Below, piece by piece: positions 1 to 13,861 of a stretch of DNA of 64,000 nt; positions within the stretch are counted from its first letter, which is position 1; the number at the start of each line of letters is the position of its first letter. The notes beneath the pieces are model-generated. The model had not been told where the DNA came from. It saw only the letters and a list, made by a program, of their open reading frames with translations, and made no database searches. Source of the DNA: Loxodes magnus (lineage: Eukaryota; Ciliophora; Karyorelictea; Loxodida; Loxodidae); contig CAMPDV010001492.1 in the NCBI GenBank assembly GCA_946699065.1, forward strand, positions 39,608 through 103,607, given 5' to 3'. The position numbers and the translations under genes were made by a program.

Positions 1-3000
1 TCACTGGATATAGCCACAGCATATACATTACTAGTGTGACCACTCATGGTCTTACAGGTACCTGTCTTGACGTCCCATAGTCTCACCGTATAATCTACAC
101 TTCCCGATACGATGAACTCTGAATCACTGGATATAGCCACAGCATATACATGACTAGTGTGACCACTCATGGTCTTACAGGTACCTGTCTTGACGTCCCA
201 TAGTCTCACCGTCATATCATGACTTCCCGATACGATGAACTCTGAATCACTGGATATAGCCACAGATCTTACATAATCTGTGTGACACCTCATGGTCTTA
301 CAGGTACCTGTCTTGACGTCCCATAGTCTCACCGTCTAATCATGACTTCCCGATACGATGAACTCTGAATCACTGGATATAGCCACAGATCTTACATAAT
401 CTTTTTGACACCTCATGGTCTTACAGGTACCTGTCTTGACGTCCCATAGTCTCACCGTCTAATCATGACTTCCCGATACGATGAACTCTGAATCACTGGA
501 TATAGCCTCAGCATATACATGACTAGTGTGACCACTCATGGTCTTACAGGTACCTGTCTTGACGTCCCATAGTCTCACCGTCTAATCATGACTTCCCGAT
601 ACGATGAACTCTGAATCACTGGATATAGCCAAAGATCTTACATAATCTGTGTGACCACTCATGGTCTTACAGGTACCTGTCTTGACGTCCCATAGTCTCA
701 CCGTCTAATCATGACTTCCCGATACGATGAACTCTGAATCACTGGATATAGCCACAGCATATACATGACTAGTGTGACCACTCATGGTCTTACAGGTACC
801 TGTCTTGACGTCCCATAGTCTCACCGTCATATCATGACTTCCCGATACGATGAACTCTGAATCACTGGATATAGCCACAGATCTTACATAATCTGTGTGA
901 CACCTCATGGTCTTACAGGTACCTGTCTTGACGTCCCATAGTCTCACCGTCTAATCATGACTTCCCGATACGATGAACTCTGAATCACTGGATATAGCCA
1001 CAGCATGTACATGACTAGTGTGACCACTCATGGTCTTACAGGTACCTGTCTTGACGTCCCATAGTCTCACCGTCATATCATGACTTCCCGATACGATGAA
1101 CTCTGAATCACTGGATATAGCCACAGATCTTACATAATCTTTGTGACACCTCATGGTCTTACAGGTACCTGTCTTGACGTCCCATAGTCTCACCGTATAA
1201 TCATAACTTCCCGATACGATGAACTCTGAATCACTGGATATAGCCACAGATCTTACATAATCTTTGTGACACCTCATGGTCTTACAGGTACCTGTCTTGA
1301 CGTCCCATAGTCTCACCGTATAATCATAACTTCCCGATACGATGAACTCTGAATCACTGGATATAGCCACAGCATATACATGACTAGTGTGACCACTCAT
1401 GGTCTTACAGGTACCTGTCTTGACGTCCCATAGTCTCACCGTCTAATCATGACTTCCCGATACGATGAACTCTGAATCACTGGATATAGCCACAGATCTT
1501 ACATAATCTTTTTGACACCTCATGGTCTTACAGGTACCTGTCTTGACGTCCCATAGTCTCACCGTCTAATCATGACTTCCCGATACGATGAACTCTGAAT
1601 CACTGGATATAGCCTCAGCATATACATGACTAGTGTGACCACTCATGGTCTTACAGGTACCTGTCTTGACGTCCCATAGTCTCACCGTCTAATCATGACT
1701 TCCCGATACGATGAACTCTGAATCACTGGATATAGCCACAGATCTTACATAATCTTTGTGACACCTCATGGTCTTACAGGTACCTGTCTTGACGTCCCAT
1801 AGTCTCACCGTACAATCATAACTTCCCGATACGATGAACTCTGAATCACTGGATATAGCCTCAGCATATACATGACTAGTGTGACCACTCATGGTCTTAC
1901 AGGTACCTGTCTTGACGTCCCATAGTCTCACCGTCTAATCATGACTTCCCGATACGATGAACTCTGAATCACTGGATATAGCCACAGCATATACATTACT
2001 AGTGTGACCACTCATGGTCTTACAGGTACCTGTCTTGACGTCCCATAGTCTCACCGTATAATCATAACTTCCCGATACGATGAACTCTGAATCACTGGAT
2101 ATAGCCACAGCATATACATTACTAGTGTGACCACTCATGGTCTTACAGGTACCTGTCTTGACGTCCCATAGTCTCACCGTCATATCATGACTTCCCGATA
2201 CGATGAACTCTGAATCACTGGATATAGCCACAGATCTTACATAATCTGTGTGACACCTCATGGTCTTACAGGTACCTGTCTTGACGTCCCATAGTCTCAC
2301 CGTCTAATCATGACTTCCCGATACGATGAACTCTGAATCACTGGATATAGCCACAGATCTTACATAATCTTTTTGACACCTCATGGTCTTACAGGTACCT
2401 GTCTTGACGTCCCATAGTCTCACCGTCTAATCATGACTTCCCGATACGATGAACTCTGAATCACTGGATATAGCCTCAGCATATACATGACTAGTGTGAC
2501 CACTCATGGTCTTACAGGTACCTGTCTTGACGTCCCATAGTCTCACCGTCTAATCATGACTTCCCGATACGATGAACTCTGAATCACTGGATATAGCCTC
2601 AGCATATACATGACTAGTGTGACCACTCATGGTCTTACAGGTACCTGTCTTGACGTCCCATAGTCTCACCGTCTAATCATGACTTCCCGATACGATGAAC
2701 TCTGAATCACTGGATATAGCCACAGCATATACATGACTAGTGTGACCACTCATGGTCTTACAGGTACCTGTCTTGACGTCCCATAGTCTCACCGTACAAT
2801 CATGACTTCCCGATACGATGAACTCTGAATCACTGGATATAGCCACAGATCTTACATAATCTGTGTGACCACTCATGGTCTTACAGGTACCTGTCTTGAC
2901 GTCCCATAGTCTCACCGTCTAATCATGACTTCCCGATACGATGAACTCTGAATCACTGGATATAGCCACAGCATGTACATGACTAGTGTGACCACTCATG

Positions 3001-4961
3001 GTCTTACAGGTACCTGTCTTGACGTCCCATAGTCTCACCGTCATATCATGACTTCCCGATACGATGAACTCTGAATCACTGGATATAGCCACAGATCTTA
3101 CATAATCTTTGTGACACCTCATGGTCTTACAGGTACCTGTCTTGACGTCCCATAGTCTCACCGTATAATCATAACTTCCCGATACGATGAACTCTGAATC
3201 ACTGGATATAGCCACAGATCTTACATAATCTTTGTGACACCTCATGGTCTTACAGGTACCTGTCTTGACGTCCCATAGTCTCACCGTATAATCATAACTT
3301 CCCGATACGATGAACTCTGAATCACTGGATATAGCCACAGCATATACATGACTAGTGTGACCACTCATGGTCTTACAGGTACCTGTCTTGACGTCCCATA
3401 GTCTCACCGTCATATCATGACTTCCCGATACGATGAACTCTGAATCACTGGATATAGCCACAGCATATACATGACTAGTGTGACCACTCATGGTCTTACA
3501 GGTACCTGTCTTGACGTCCCATAGTCTCACCGTCTAATCATGACTTCCCGATACGATGAACTCTGAATCACTGGATATAGCCACAGCATATACATTACTA
3601 GTGTGACCACTCATGGTCTTACAGGTACCTGTCTTGACGTCCCATAGTCTCACCGTATAATCTACACTTCCCGATACGATGAACTCTGAATCACTGGATA
3701 TAGCCACAGCATATACATGACTAGTGTGACCACTCATGGTCTTACAGGTACCTGTCTTGACGTCCCATAGTCTCACCGTCTAATCATGACTTCCCGATAC
3801 GATGAACTCTGAATCACTGGATATAGCCACAGCATATACCTAATTTGTGTGACCACTCATGGTCTTACAGGTACCTGTCTTGACGTCCCATAGTCTCACC
3901 GTACAATCATGACTTCCCGATACGATGAACTCTGAATCACTGGATATAGCCACAGCATATACATGACTAGTGTGACCACTCATGGTCTTACAGGTACCTG
4001 TCTTGACGTCCCATAGTCTCACCGTATAATCATGACTTCCCGATACGATGAACTCTAAATCACTGGATATAGCCACAGATCTTACATAATCTGTGTGACC
4101 ACTCATGGTCTTACAGGTACCTGTCTTGACGTCCCATAGTCTCACCGTCATATCATGACTTCCCGATACGATGAACTCTGAATCACTGGATATAGCCACA
4201 GCATATACATGACTAGTGTGACCACTCATGGTCTTACAGGTACCTGTCTTGACGTCCCATAGTCTCACCGTCATATCATGACTTCCCGATACGATGAACT
4301 CTGAATCACTGGATATAGCCACAGATCTTACATAATCTGTGTGACACCTCATGGTCTTACAGGTACCTGTCTTGACGTCCCATAGTCTCACCGTCTAATC
4401 ATGACTTCCCGATACGATGAACTCTAAATCACTGGATATAGCCACAGATCTTACATAATCTTTTTGACACCTCATGGTCTTACAGGTACCTGTCTTGACG
4501 TCCCATAGTCTCACCGTCATATCATGACTTCCCGATACGATGAACTCTGAATCACTGGATATAGCCTCAGCATATACATGACTAGTGTGACCACTCATGG
4601 TCTTACAGGTACCTGTCTTGACGTCCCATAGTCTCACCGTCTAATCATGACTTCCCGATACGATGAACTCTGAATCACTGGATATAGCCACAGCATGTAC
4701 ATGACTAGTGTGACCACTCATGGTCTTACAGGTACCTGTCTTGACGTCCCATAGTCTCACCGTCATATCATGACTTCCCGATACGATGAACTCTGAATCA
4801 CTGGATATAGCCACAGATCTTACATAATCTTTGTGACACCTCATGGTCTTACAGGTACCTGTCTTGACGTCCCATAGTCTCACCGTATAATCATAACTTC
4901 CCGATACGATGAACTCTGAATCACTGGATATAGCCACAGATCTTACATAATCTTTGTGACA
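1..4961 (-). CDS. WD40-repeat array, frame block 1 (downstream end, partial)
   Basis: About 40 WD40 units in one minus-strand frame, open at the low-coordinate edge of the window. In-frame TAG at position 26 splits it into conventional open stretches such as 2919-3530 (203 codons, five repeats) and 3840-4391 (183 codons). No start codon context, signal peptide or non-WD40 domain is present. Distinctive variants are HTSNV (AAT at position 6) and V10E (VYAEAIS), both rare elsewhere. The TAG-at-position-6 variant first appears near 3840. The family forms seven-bladed propellers that bind proteins or ligands; a function for this product cannot be inferred from the array alone. It could equally be a non-translated WD40-derived satellite. 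Confidence refers to its WD40 coding origin and frame, not to expression. Confidence 0.6.
951..3407 (-). repeat. 16-unit duplication at the left end (1,968 bp offset)
   Basis: The variant order of 951-1439 (SHVHA, MTV, DYVRS with K4, YDYTV twice, SHVYA) is repeated at 2919-3407, exactly 16 x 123 bp away. The rare SHVHA spelling (gcatgtac) occurs near 1003 and 2971. Confidence 0.75.
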
Positions 4962-5567
4962 CTCATGGTCTTACAGGTACCTGTCTTGACGTCCCATAGT
5001 CTCACCGTCTAATCATGACTTCCCGATACGATGAACTCTGAATCACTGGATATAGCCTCAGCATATACATAATTTGTGTGACCACTCATGGTCTTACAGG
5101 TACCTGTCTTGACGTCCCATAGTCTCACCGTCTAATCATGACTTCCCGATACGATGAACTCTGAATCACTGGATATAGCCACAGCATATACATAATTTGT
5201 GTGACCACTCATGGTCTTACAGGTACCTGTCTTGACGTCCCATAGTCTCACCGTCTAATCATGACTTCCCGATACGATGAACTCTGAATCACTGGATATA
5301 GCCACAGATATACATAATCTAGTGTGACCACTCATGGTCTTACAGGTACCTGTCTTGACGTCCCATAGTCTCACCGTCATATCATGACTTCCCGATACGA
5401 TGAACTCTGAATCACTGGATATAGCCACAGATCTTACATAATCTGTGTGACCACTCATGGTCTTACAGGTACCTGTCTTGACGTCCCATAGTCTCACCGT
5501 CCAATCATGACTTCCCGATACGATGAACTCTGAATCACTGGATATAGCCACAGATCTTACATAATCT
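4962..5567 (-). CDS. WD40-repeat array, frame block 2 (shifted island)
   Basis: Five units read one base out of register with both neighbours. A base is missing at about 4961-4963 (gacactcatgg where units have gaccactcatgg or gacacctcatgg), and an extra T at about 5566-5568 (ataatcttgtgtg) restores the frame. Within the island, bases 5308-5323 carry a second, locally compensated shift that turns the usual DYVRS stretch into RLCIS. Since the net shift is zero, downstream reading is unaffected if this is one protein. Confidence 0.5.
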
Positions 5568-8500
5568 TGTGTGACACCTCATGGTCTTACAGGTACCTGT
5601 CTTGACGTCCCATAGTCCTCACCGTCAATCATGACTTCCCGATACGATGAACTCTGAATCACTGGATATAGCCACAGCATATACATGACTAGTGTGACCA
5701 CTCATGGTCTTACAGGTACCTGTCTTGACGTCCCATAGTCTCACCGTCTAATCATGACTTCCCGATACGATGAACTCTGAATCACTGGATATAGCCACAG
5801 CATATACATAATCTGTGTGACCACTCATGGTCTTACAGGTACCTGTCTTGACGTCCCATAGTCTCACCGTCTAATCATGACTTCCCGATACGATGAACTC
5901 TGAATCACTGGATATAGCCACAGCATATACATGACTAGTGTGACCACTCATGGTCTTACAGGTACCTGTCTTGACGTCCCATAGTCTCACCGTCATATCA
6001 TGACTTCCCGATACGATGAACTCTGAATCACTGGATATAGCCACAGATCTTACATAATCTGTGTGACACCTCATGGTCTTACAGGTACCTGTCTTGACGT
6101 CCCATAGTCTCACCGTCTAATCATGACTTCCCGATACGATGAACTCTAAATCACTGGATATAGCCACAGATCTTACATAATCTTTTTGACACCTCATGGT
6201 CTTACAGGTACCTGTCTTGACGTCCCATAGTCTCACCGTCATCATGACTTCCCGATACGATGAACTCTGAATCACTGGATATACAGCATATACATGACTA
6301 GTGTGACCACTCATGGTCTTACAGGTACCTGTCTTGACGTCCCATAGTCTCACCGTCTAATCATGACTTCCCGATACGATGAACTCTGAATCACTGGATA
6401 TAGCCACAGATGATACATAATCTTTGTGACACCTCATGGTCTTACAGGTACCTGTCTTGACGTCCCATAGTCTCACCGTATAATCATAACTTCCCGATAC
6501 GATGAACTCTGAATCACTGGATATAGCCACAGCATATACATGACTAGTGTGACCACTCATGGTCTTACAGGTACCTGTCTTGACGTCCCATAGTCTCACC
6601 GTATAATCATGACTTCCCGATACGATGAACTCTGAATCACTGGATATAGCCACAGCATATACATGACTAGTGTGACCACTCATGGTCTTACAGGTACCTG
6701 TCTTGACGTCCCATAGTCTCACCGTCATATCATGACTTCCCGATACGATGAACTCTGAATCACTGGATATAGCCAAAGATCTTACATAATCTGTGTGACA
6801 CCTCATGGTCTTACAGGTACCTGTCTTGACGTCCCATAGTCTCACCGTCTAATCATGACTTCCCGATACGATGAACTCTAAATCACTGGATATAGCCACA
6901 GATCTTACATAATCTGTGTGACCACTCATGGTCTTACAGGTACCTGTCTTGACGTCCCATAGTCTCACCGTATAATCATAACTTCCCGATACGATGAACT
7001 CTGAATCACTGGATATAGCCACAGCATATACATGACTAGTGTGACCACTCATGGTCTTACAGGTACCTGTCTTGACGTCCCATAGTCTCACCGTCATATC
7101 ATGACTTCCCGATACGATGAACTCTGAATCACTGGATATAGCCTCAGCATATACATGACTAGTGTGACCACTCATGGTCTTACAGGTACCTGTCTTGACG
7201 TCCCATAGTCTCACCGTCTAATCATGACTTCCCGATACGATGAACTCTGAATCACTGGATATAGCCACAGATCTTACATAATCTTTGTGACACCTCATGG
7301 TCTTACAGGTACCTGTCTTGACGTCCCATAGTCTCACCGTATAATCTACACTTCCCGATACGATGAACTCTGAATCACTGGATATAGACACAGCATATAC
7401 CTAATTTGTGTGACCACTCATGGTCTTACAGGTACCTGTCTTGACGTCCCATAGTCTCACCGTCATATCATGACTTCCCGATACGATGAACTCTGAATCA
7501 CTGGATATAGCCACAGATCTTACATAATCTGTGTGACCACTCATGGTCTTACAGGTACCTGTCTTGACGTCCCATAGTCTCACCGTCTAATCATGACTTC
7601 CCGATACGATGAACTCTGAATCACTGGATATAGCCACAGCATATACATTACTAGTGTGACCACTCATGGTCTTACAGGTACCTGTCTTGACGTCCCATAG
7701 TCTCACCGTATAATCATAACTTCCCGATACGATGAACTCTGAATCACTGGATATAGCCACAGCATATACATGACTAGTGTGACCACTCATGGTCTTACAG
7801 GTACCTGTCTTGACGTCCCATAGTCTCACCGTCATATCATGACTTCCCGATACGATGAACTCTGAATCACTGGATATAGCCACAGATCTTACATAATCTG
7901 TGTGACACCTCATGGTCTTACAGGTACCTGTCTTGACGTCCCATAGTCTCACCGTCTAATCTCCACTTCCCGATACGATGAACTCTGAATCACTGGATAT
8001 AGCCACAGATCTTACATAATCTTTTTGACACCTCATGGTCTTACAGGTACCTGTCTTGACGTCCCATAGTCTCACCGTCTAATCATGACTTCCCGATACG
8101 ATGAACTCTGAATCACTGGATATAGCCTCAGCATATACATGACTAGTGTGACCACTCATGGTCTTACAGGTACCTGTCTTGACGTCCCATAGTCTCACCG
8201 TCTAATCATGACTTCCCGATACGATGAACTCTGAATCACTGGATATAGCCACAGATCTTACATAATCTTTGTGACACCTCATTGTCTTACAGGTACCTGT
8301 CTTGACGTCCCATAGTCTCACCGTCTAATCATGACTTCCCGATACGATGAACTCTGAATCACTGGATATAGCCACAGATCTTACATAATCTGTGTGACAC
8401 CTCATGGTCTTACAGGTACCTGTCTTGACGTCCCATAGTCTCACCGTCTAATCATGACTTCCCGATACGATGAACTCTGAATCACTGGATATAGCCACAG

Positions 8501-11500
8501 ATCTTACATAATCTTTTTGACACCTCATGGTCTTACAGGTACCTGTCTTGACGTCCCATAGTCTCACCGTCTAATCATGACTTCCCGATACGATGAACTC
8601 TGAATCACTGGATATAGCCACAGATCTTACATAATCTTTTTGACCACTCATGGTCTTACAGGTACCTGTCTTGACGTCCCATAGTCTCACCGTCTAATCA
8701 TGACTTCCCGATACGATGAACTCTGAATCACTGGATATAGCCACAGATCTTACATAATCTTTGTGACACCTCATTGTCTTACAGGTACCTGTCTTGACGT
8801 CCCATAGTCTCACCGTCTAATCATGACTTCCCGATACGATGAACTCTGAATCACTGGATATAGCCACAGATCTTACATAATCTGTGTGACACCTCATGGT
8901 CTTACAGGTACCTGTCTTGACGTCCCATAGTCTCACCGTCTAATCATGACTTCCCGATACGATGAACTCTGAATCACTGGATATAGCCACAGATCTTACA
9001 TAATCTGTGTGACACCTCATGGTCTTACAGGTACCTGTCTTGACGTCCCATAGTCTCACCGTCTAATCATGACTTCCCGATACGATGAACTCTGAATCAC
9101 TGGATATAGCCACAGATCTTACATAATCTTTGTGACACCTCATTGTCTTACAGGTACCTGTCTTGACGTCCCATAGTCTCACCGTCTAATCATGACTTCC
9201 CGATACGATGAACTCTGAATCACTGGATATAGCCACAGATCTTACATAATCTGTGTGACACCTCATGGTCTTACAGGTACCTGTCTTGACGTCCCATAGT
9301 CTCACCGTCATATCATGACTTCCCGATACGATGAACTCTGAATCACTGGATATAGCCACAGCATATACATGACTAGTGTGACCACTCATGGTCTTACAGG
9401 TACCTGTCTTGACGTCCCATAGTCTCACCGTATAATCTACACTTCCCGATACGATGAACTCTGAATCACTGGATATAGACACAGCATATACCTAATTTGT
9501 GTGACCACTCATGGTCTTACAGGTACCTGTCTTGACGTCCCATAGTCTCACCGTCATATCATGACTTCCCGATACGATGAACTCTGAATCACTGGATATA
9601 GCCACAGCATATACCTAATTTGTGTGACCACTCATGGTCTTACAGGTACCTGTCTTGACGTCCCATAGTCTCACCGTCTAATCATAACTTCCCGATACGA
9701 TGAACTCTGAATCACTGGATATAGCCACAGCATATACCTAATTTGTGTGACCACTCATGGTCTTACAGGTACCTGTCTTGACGTCCCATAGTCTCACCGT
9801 CTAATCATGACTTCCCGATACGATGAACTCTGAATCACTGGATATAGCCACAGCATATACATGACTAGTGTGACCACTCATGGTCTTACAGGTACCTGTC
9901 TTGACGTCCCATAGTCTCACCGTCTAATCATGACTTCCCGATACGATGAACTCTGAATCACTGGATATAGCCACAGCATATACATTACTAGTGTGACCAC
10001 TCATGGTCTTACAGGTACCTGTCTTGACGTCCCATAGTCTCACCGTATAATCTACACTTCCCGATACGATGAACTCTGAATCACTGGATATAGACACAGC
10101 ATATACCTAATTTGTGTGACCACTCATGGTCTTACAGGTACCTGTCTTGACGTCCCATAGTCTCACCGTCATATCATGACTTCCCGATACGATGAACTCT
10201 GAATCACTGGATATAGCCACAGCATATACCTAATTTGTGTGACCACTCATGGTCTTACAGGTACCTGTCTTGACGTCCCATCGTCTCACCGTCTAATCAT
10301 AACTTCCCGATACGATGAACTCTGAATCACTGGATATAGCCACAGCATATACATGACTAGTGTGACCACTCATGGTCTTACAGGTACCTGTCTTGACGTC
10401 CCATAGTCTCACCGTATTATCTACACTTCCCGATACGATGAACTCTGAATCACTGGATATAGCCACAGATCTTACATAATCTTTGTGACACCTCATGGTC
10501 TTACAGGTACCTGTCTTGACGTCCCATAGTCTCACCGTCTAATCTACACTTCCCGATACGATGAACTCTAAATCACTGGATATAGCCACAGCATATACAT
10601 GACTAGTGTGACCACTCATGGTCTTACAGGTACCTGTCTTGACGTCCCATAGTCTCACCGTCATATCATGACTTCCCGATACGATGAACTCTGAATCACT
10701 GGATATAGCCACAGCATATACATGACTAGTGTGACCACTCATGGTCTTACAGGTACCTGTCTTGACGTCCCATAGTCTCACCGTATAATCTACACTTCCC
10801 GATACGATGAACTCTGAATCACTGGATATAGACACAGCATATACCTAATTTGTGTGACCACTCATGGTCTTACAGGTACCTGTCTTGACGTCCCATAGTC
10901 TCACCGTCATATCATGACTTCCCGATACGATGAACTCTGAATCACTGGATATAGCCACAGCATATACCTAATTTGTGTGACCACTCATGGTCTTACAGGT
11001 ACCTGTCTTGACGTCCCATAGTCTCACCGTCTAATCATAACTTCCCGATACGATGAACTCTGAATCACTGGATATAGCCACAGCATATACCTAATTTGTG
11101 TGACCACTCATGGTCTTACAGGTACCTGTCTTGACGTCCCATAGTCTCACCGTCTAATCATAACTTCCCGATACGATGAACTCTGAATCACTGGATATAG
11201 CCACAGCATATACATGACTAGTGTGACCACTCATGGTCTTACAGGTACCTGTCTTGACGTCCCATAGTCTCACCGTACAATCATGACTTCCCGATACGAT
11301 GAACTCTAAATCACTGGATATAGCCACAGATCTTACATAATCAGTGTGACCACTCATGGTCTTACAGGTACCTGTCTTGACGTCCCATAGTCTCACCGTC
11401 TAATCATGACTTCCCGAAACGATGAACTCTAAATCACTGGATATAACCACAGATCTTACATAATCTGTGTGACACCTCATGGTCTTACAGGTACCTGTCT

Positions 11501-13860
11501 TGACGTCCCATAGTCTCACCGTCATATCATGACTTCCCGATACGATGAACTCTGAATCACTGGATATAGCCACAGATCTTACATAATCTTTGTGACACCT
11601 CATGGTCTTACAGGTACCTGTCTTGACGTCCCATAGTCTCACCGTCTAATCATGACTTCCCGAAACGATGAACTCTAAATCACTGGATATAGCCACAGAT
11701 CTTACATAATCTGTGTGACCACTCATGGTCTTACAGGTACCTGTCTTGACGTCCCATAGTCTCACCGTCTAATCATAACTTCCCGATACGATGAACTCTG
11801 AATCACTGGATATAGCCACAGCATATACATGACTAGTGTGACCACTCATGGTCTTACAGGTACCTGTCTTGACGTCCCATAGTCTCACCGTCATATCATG
11901 ACTTCCCGATACGATGAACTCTGAATCACTGGATATAGCCACAGATCTTACATAATCTGTGTGACACCTCATGGTCTTACAGGTACCTGTCTTGACGTCC
12001 CATAGTCTCACCGTCATATCATGACTTCCCGATACGATGAACTCTGAATCACTGGATATAGCCACAGCATATACCTAATTTGTGTGACCACTCATGGTCT
12101 TACAGGTACCTGTCTTGACGTCCCATCGTCTCACCGTCTAATCATAACTTCCCGATACGATGAACTCTGAATCACTGGATATAGCCACAGCATATACATG
12201 ACTAGTGTGACCACTCATGGTCTTACAGGTACCTGTCTTGACGTCCCATAGTCTCACCGTATTATCTACACTTCCCGATACGATGAACTCTGAATCACTG
12301 GATATAGCCACAGATCTTACATAATCTTTGTGACACCTCATGGTCTTACAGGTACCTGTCTTGACGTCCCATAGTCTCACCGTCATATCATGACTTCCCG
12401 ATACGATGAACTCTGAATCACTGGATATAGCCACAGCATATACATGACTAGTGTGACCACTCATGGTCTTACAGGTACCTGTCTTGACGTCCCATAGTCT
12501 CACCGTCATATCATGACTTCCCGATACGATGAACTCTGAATCACTGGATATAGCCACAGCATATACATGACTAGTGTGACCACTCATGGTCTTACAGGTA
12601 CCTGTCTTGACGTCCCATAGTCTCACCGTATAATCTACACTTCCCGATACGATGAACTCTGAATCACTGGATATAGACACAGCATATACCTAATTTGTGT
12701 GACCACTCATGGTCTTACAGGTACCTGTCTTGACGTCCCATAGTCTCACCGTCATATCATGACTTCCCGATACGATGAACTCTGAATCACTGGATATAGC
12801 CACAGCATATACCTAATTTGTGTGACCACTCATGGTCTTACAGGTACCTGTCTTGACGTCCCATAGTCTCACCGTCTAATCATAACTTCCCGATACGATG
12901 AACTCTGAATCACTGGATATAGCCACAGCATATACCTAATTTGTGTGACCACTCATGGTCTTACAGGTACCTGTCTTGACGTCCCATAGTCTCACCGTCT
13001 AATCATAACTTCCCGATACGATGAACTCTGAATCACTGGATATAGCCACAGCATATACATGACTAGTGTGACCACTCATGGTCTTACAGGTACCTGTCTT
13101 GACGTCCCATAGTCTCACCGTACAATCATGACTTCCCGATACGATGAACTCTAAATCACTGGATATAGCCACAGATCTTACATAATCAGTGTGACCACTC
13201 ATGGTCTTACAGGTACCTGTCTTGACGTCCCATAGTCTCACCGTCTAATCATGACTTCCCGAAACGATGAACTCTAAATCACTGGATATAACCACAGATC
13301 TTACATAATCTGTGTGACACCTCATGGTCTTACAGGTACCTGTCTTGACGTCCCATAGTCTCACCGTCATATCATGACTTCCCGATACGATGAACTCTGA
13401 ATCACTGGATATAGCCACAGATCTTACATAATCTTTGTGACACCTCATGGTCTTACAGGTACCTGTCTTGACGTCCCATAGTCTCACCGTCTAATCATGA
13501 CTTCCCGAAACGATGAACTCTAAATCACTGGATATAGCCACAGATCTTACATAATCTGTGTGACCACTCATGGTCTTACAGGTACCTGTCTTGACGTCCC
13601 ATAGTCTCACCGTCTAATCATAACTTCCCGATACGATGAACTCTGAATCACTGGATATAGCCACAGCATATACATGACTAGTGTGACCACTCATGGTCTT
13701 ACAGGTACCTGTCTTGACGTCCCATAGTCTCACCGTCATATCATGACTTCCCGATACGATGAACTCTGAATCACTGGATATAGCCACAGATCTTACATAA
13801 TCTGTGTGACACCTCATGGTCTTACAGGTACCTGTCTTGACGTCCCATAGTATCACCGTC
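5568..13860 (-). CDS. WD40-repeat array, frame block 3
   Basis: About 67 units in the same frame as block 1. Two local scars occur: +1/-1 at 5616-5626, and -2/-4 at about 6241 and 6284, the latter removing six bases and replacing roughly 14 residues of one repeat with out-of-frame sequence before the frame is regained. TAG at position 26 is common and TAG at position 6 becomes frequent after about 9.5 kb. A mostly conserved 15-unit block is duplicated here (10.15-13.84 kb). Conventional open stretches include 6357-6845 and 12138-12680 (180 codons). Position 30 Leu is replaced by Arg (CGA) near 10279, and again exactly 15 units later near 12124. Confidence 0.6.
6240..6285 (-). other. Compensated -2/-4 deletion scar
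   Basis: One unit lacks two bases near 6241 (ccgtcatcatg) and four near 6284 (ggatatacagc). The sum of six keeps the frame, so the intervening bases are read in another frame (about 14 altered residues) while both flanks stay in register. Confidence 0.85.
10150..13835 (-). repeat. Two adjacent imperfect copies of a 15-unit block (1,845 bp)
   Basis: Features at 10.15-11.99 kb recur 1,845 bp (15 x 123) later at 12.0-13.83 kb. The open stretch 11154-11396 matches 12999-13241, 11400-11642 matches 13245-13487, and the rare L30R change at about 10279 recurs at about 12124. The copies differ near 10.54/12.39 kb and at the -1 lesion at 13861, which lies just past the second copy. Confidence 0.85.
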
Positions 13861-13861
13861 A

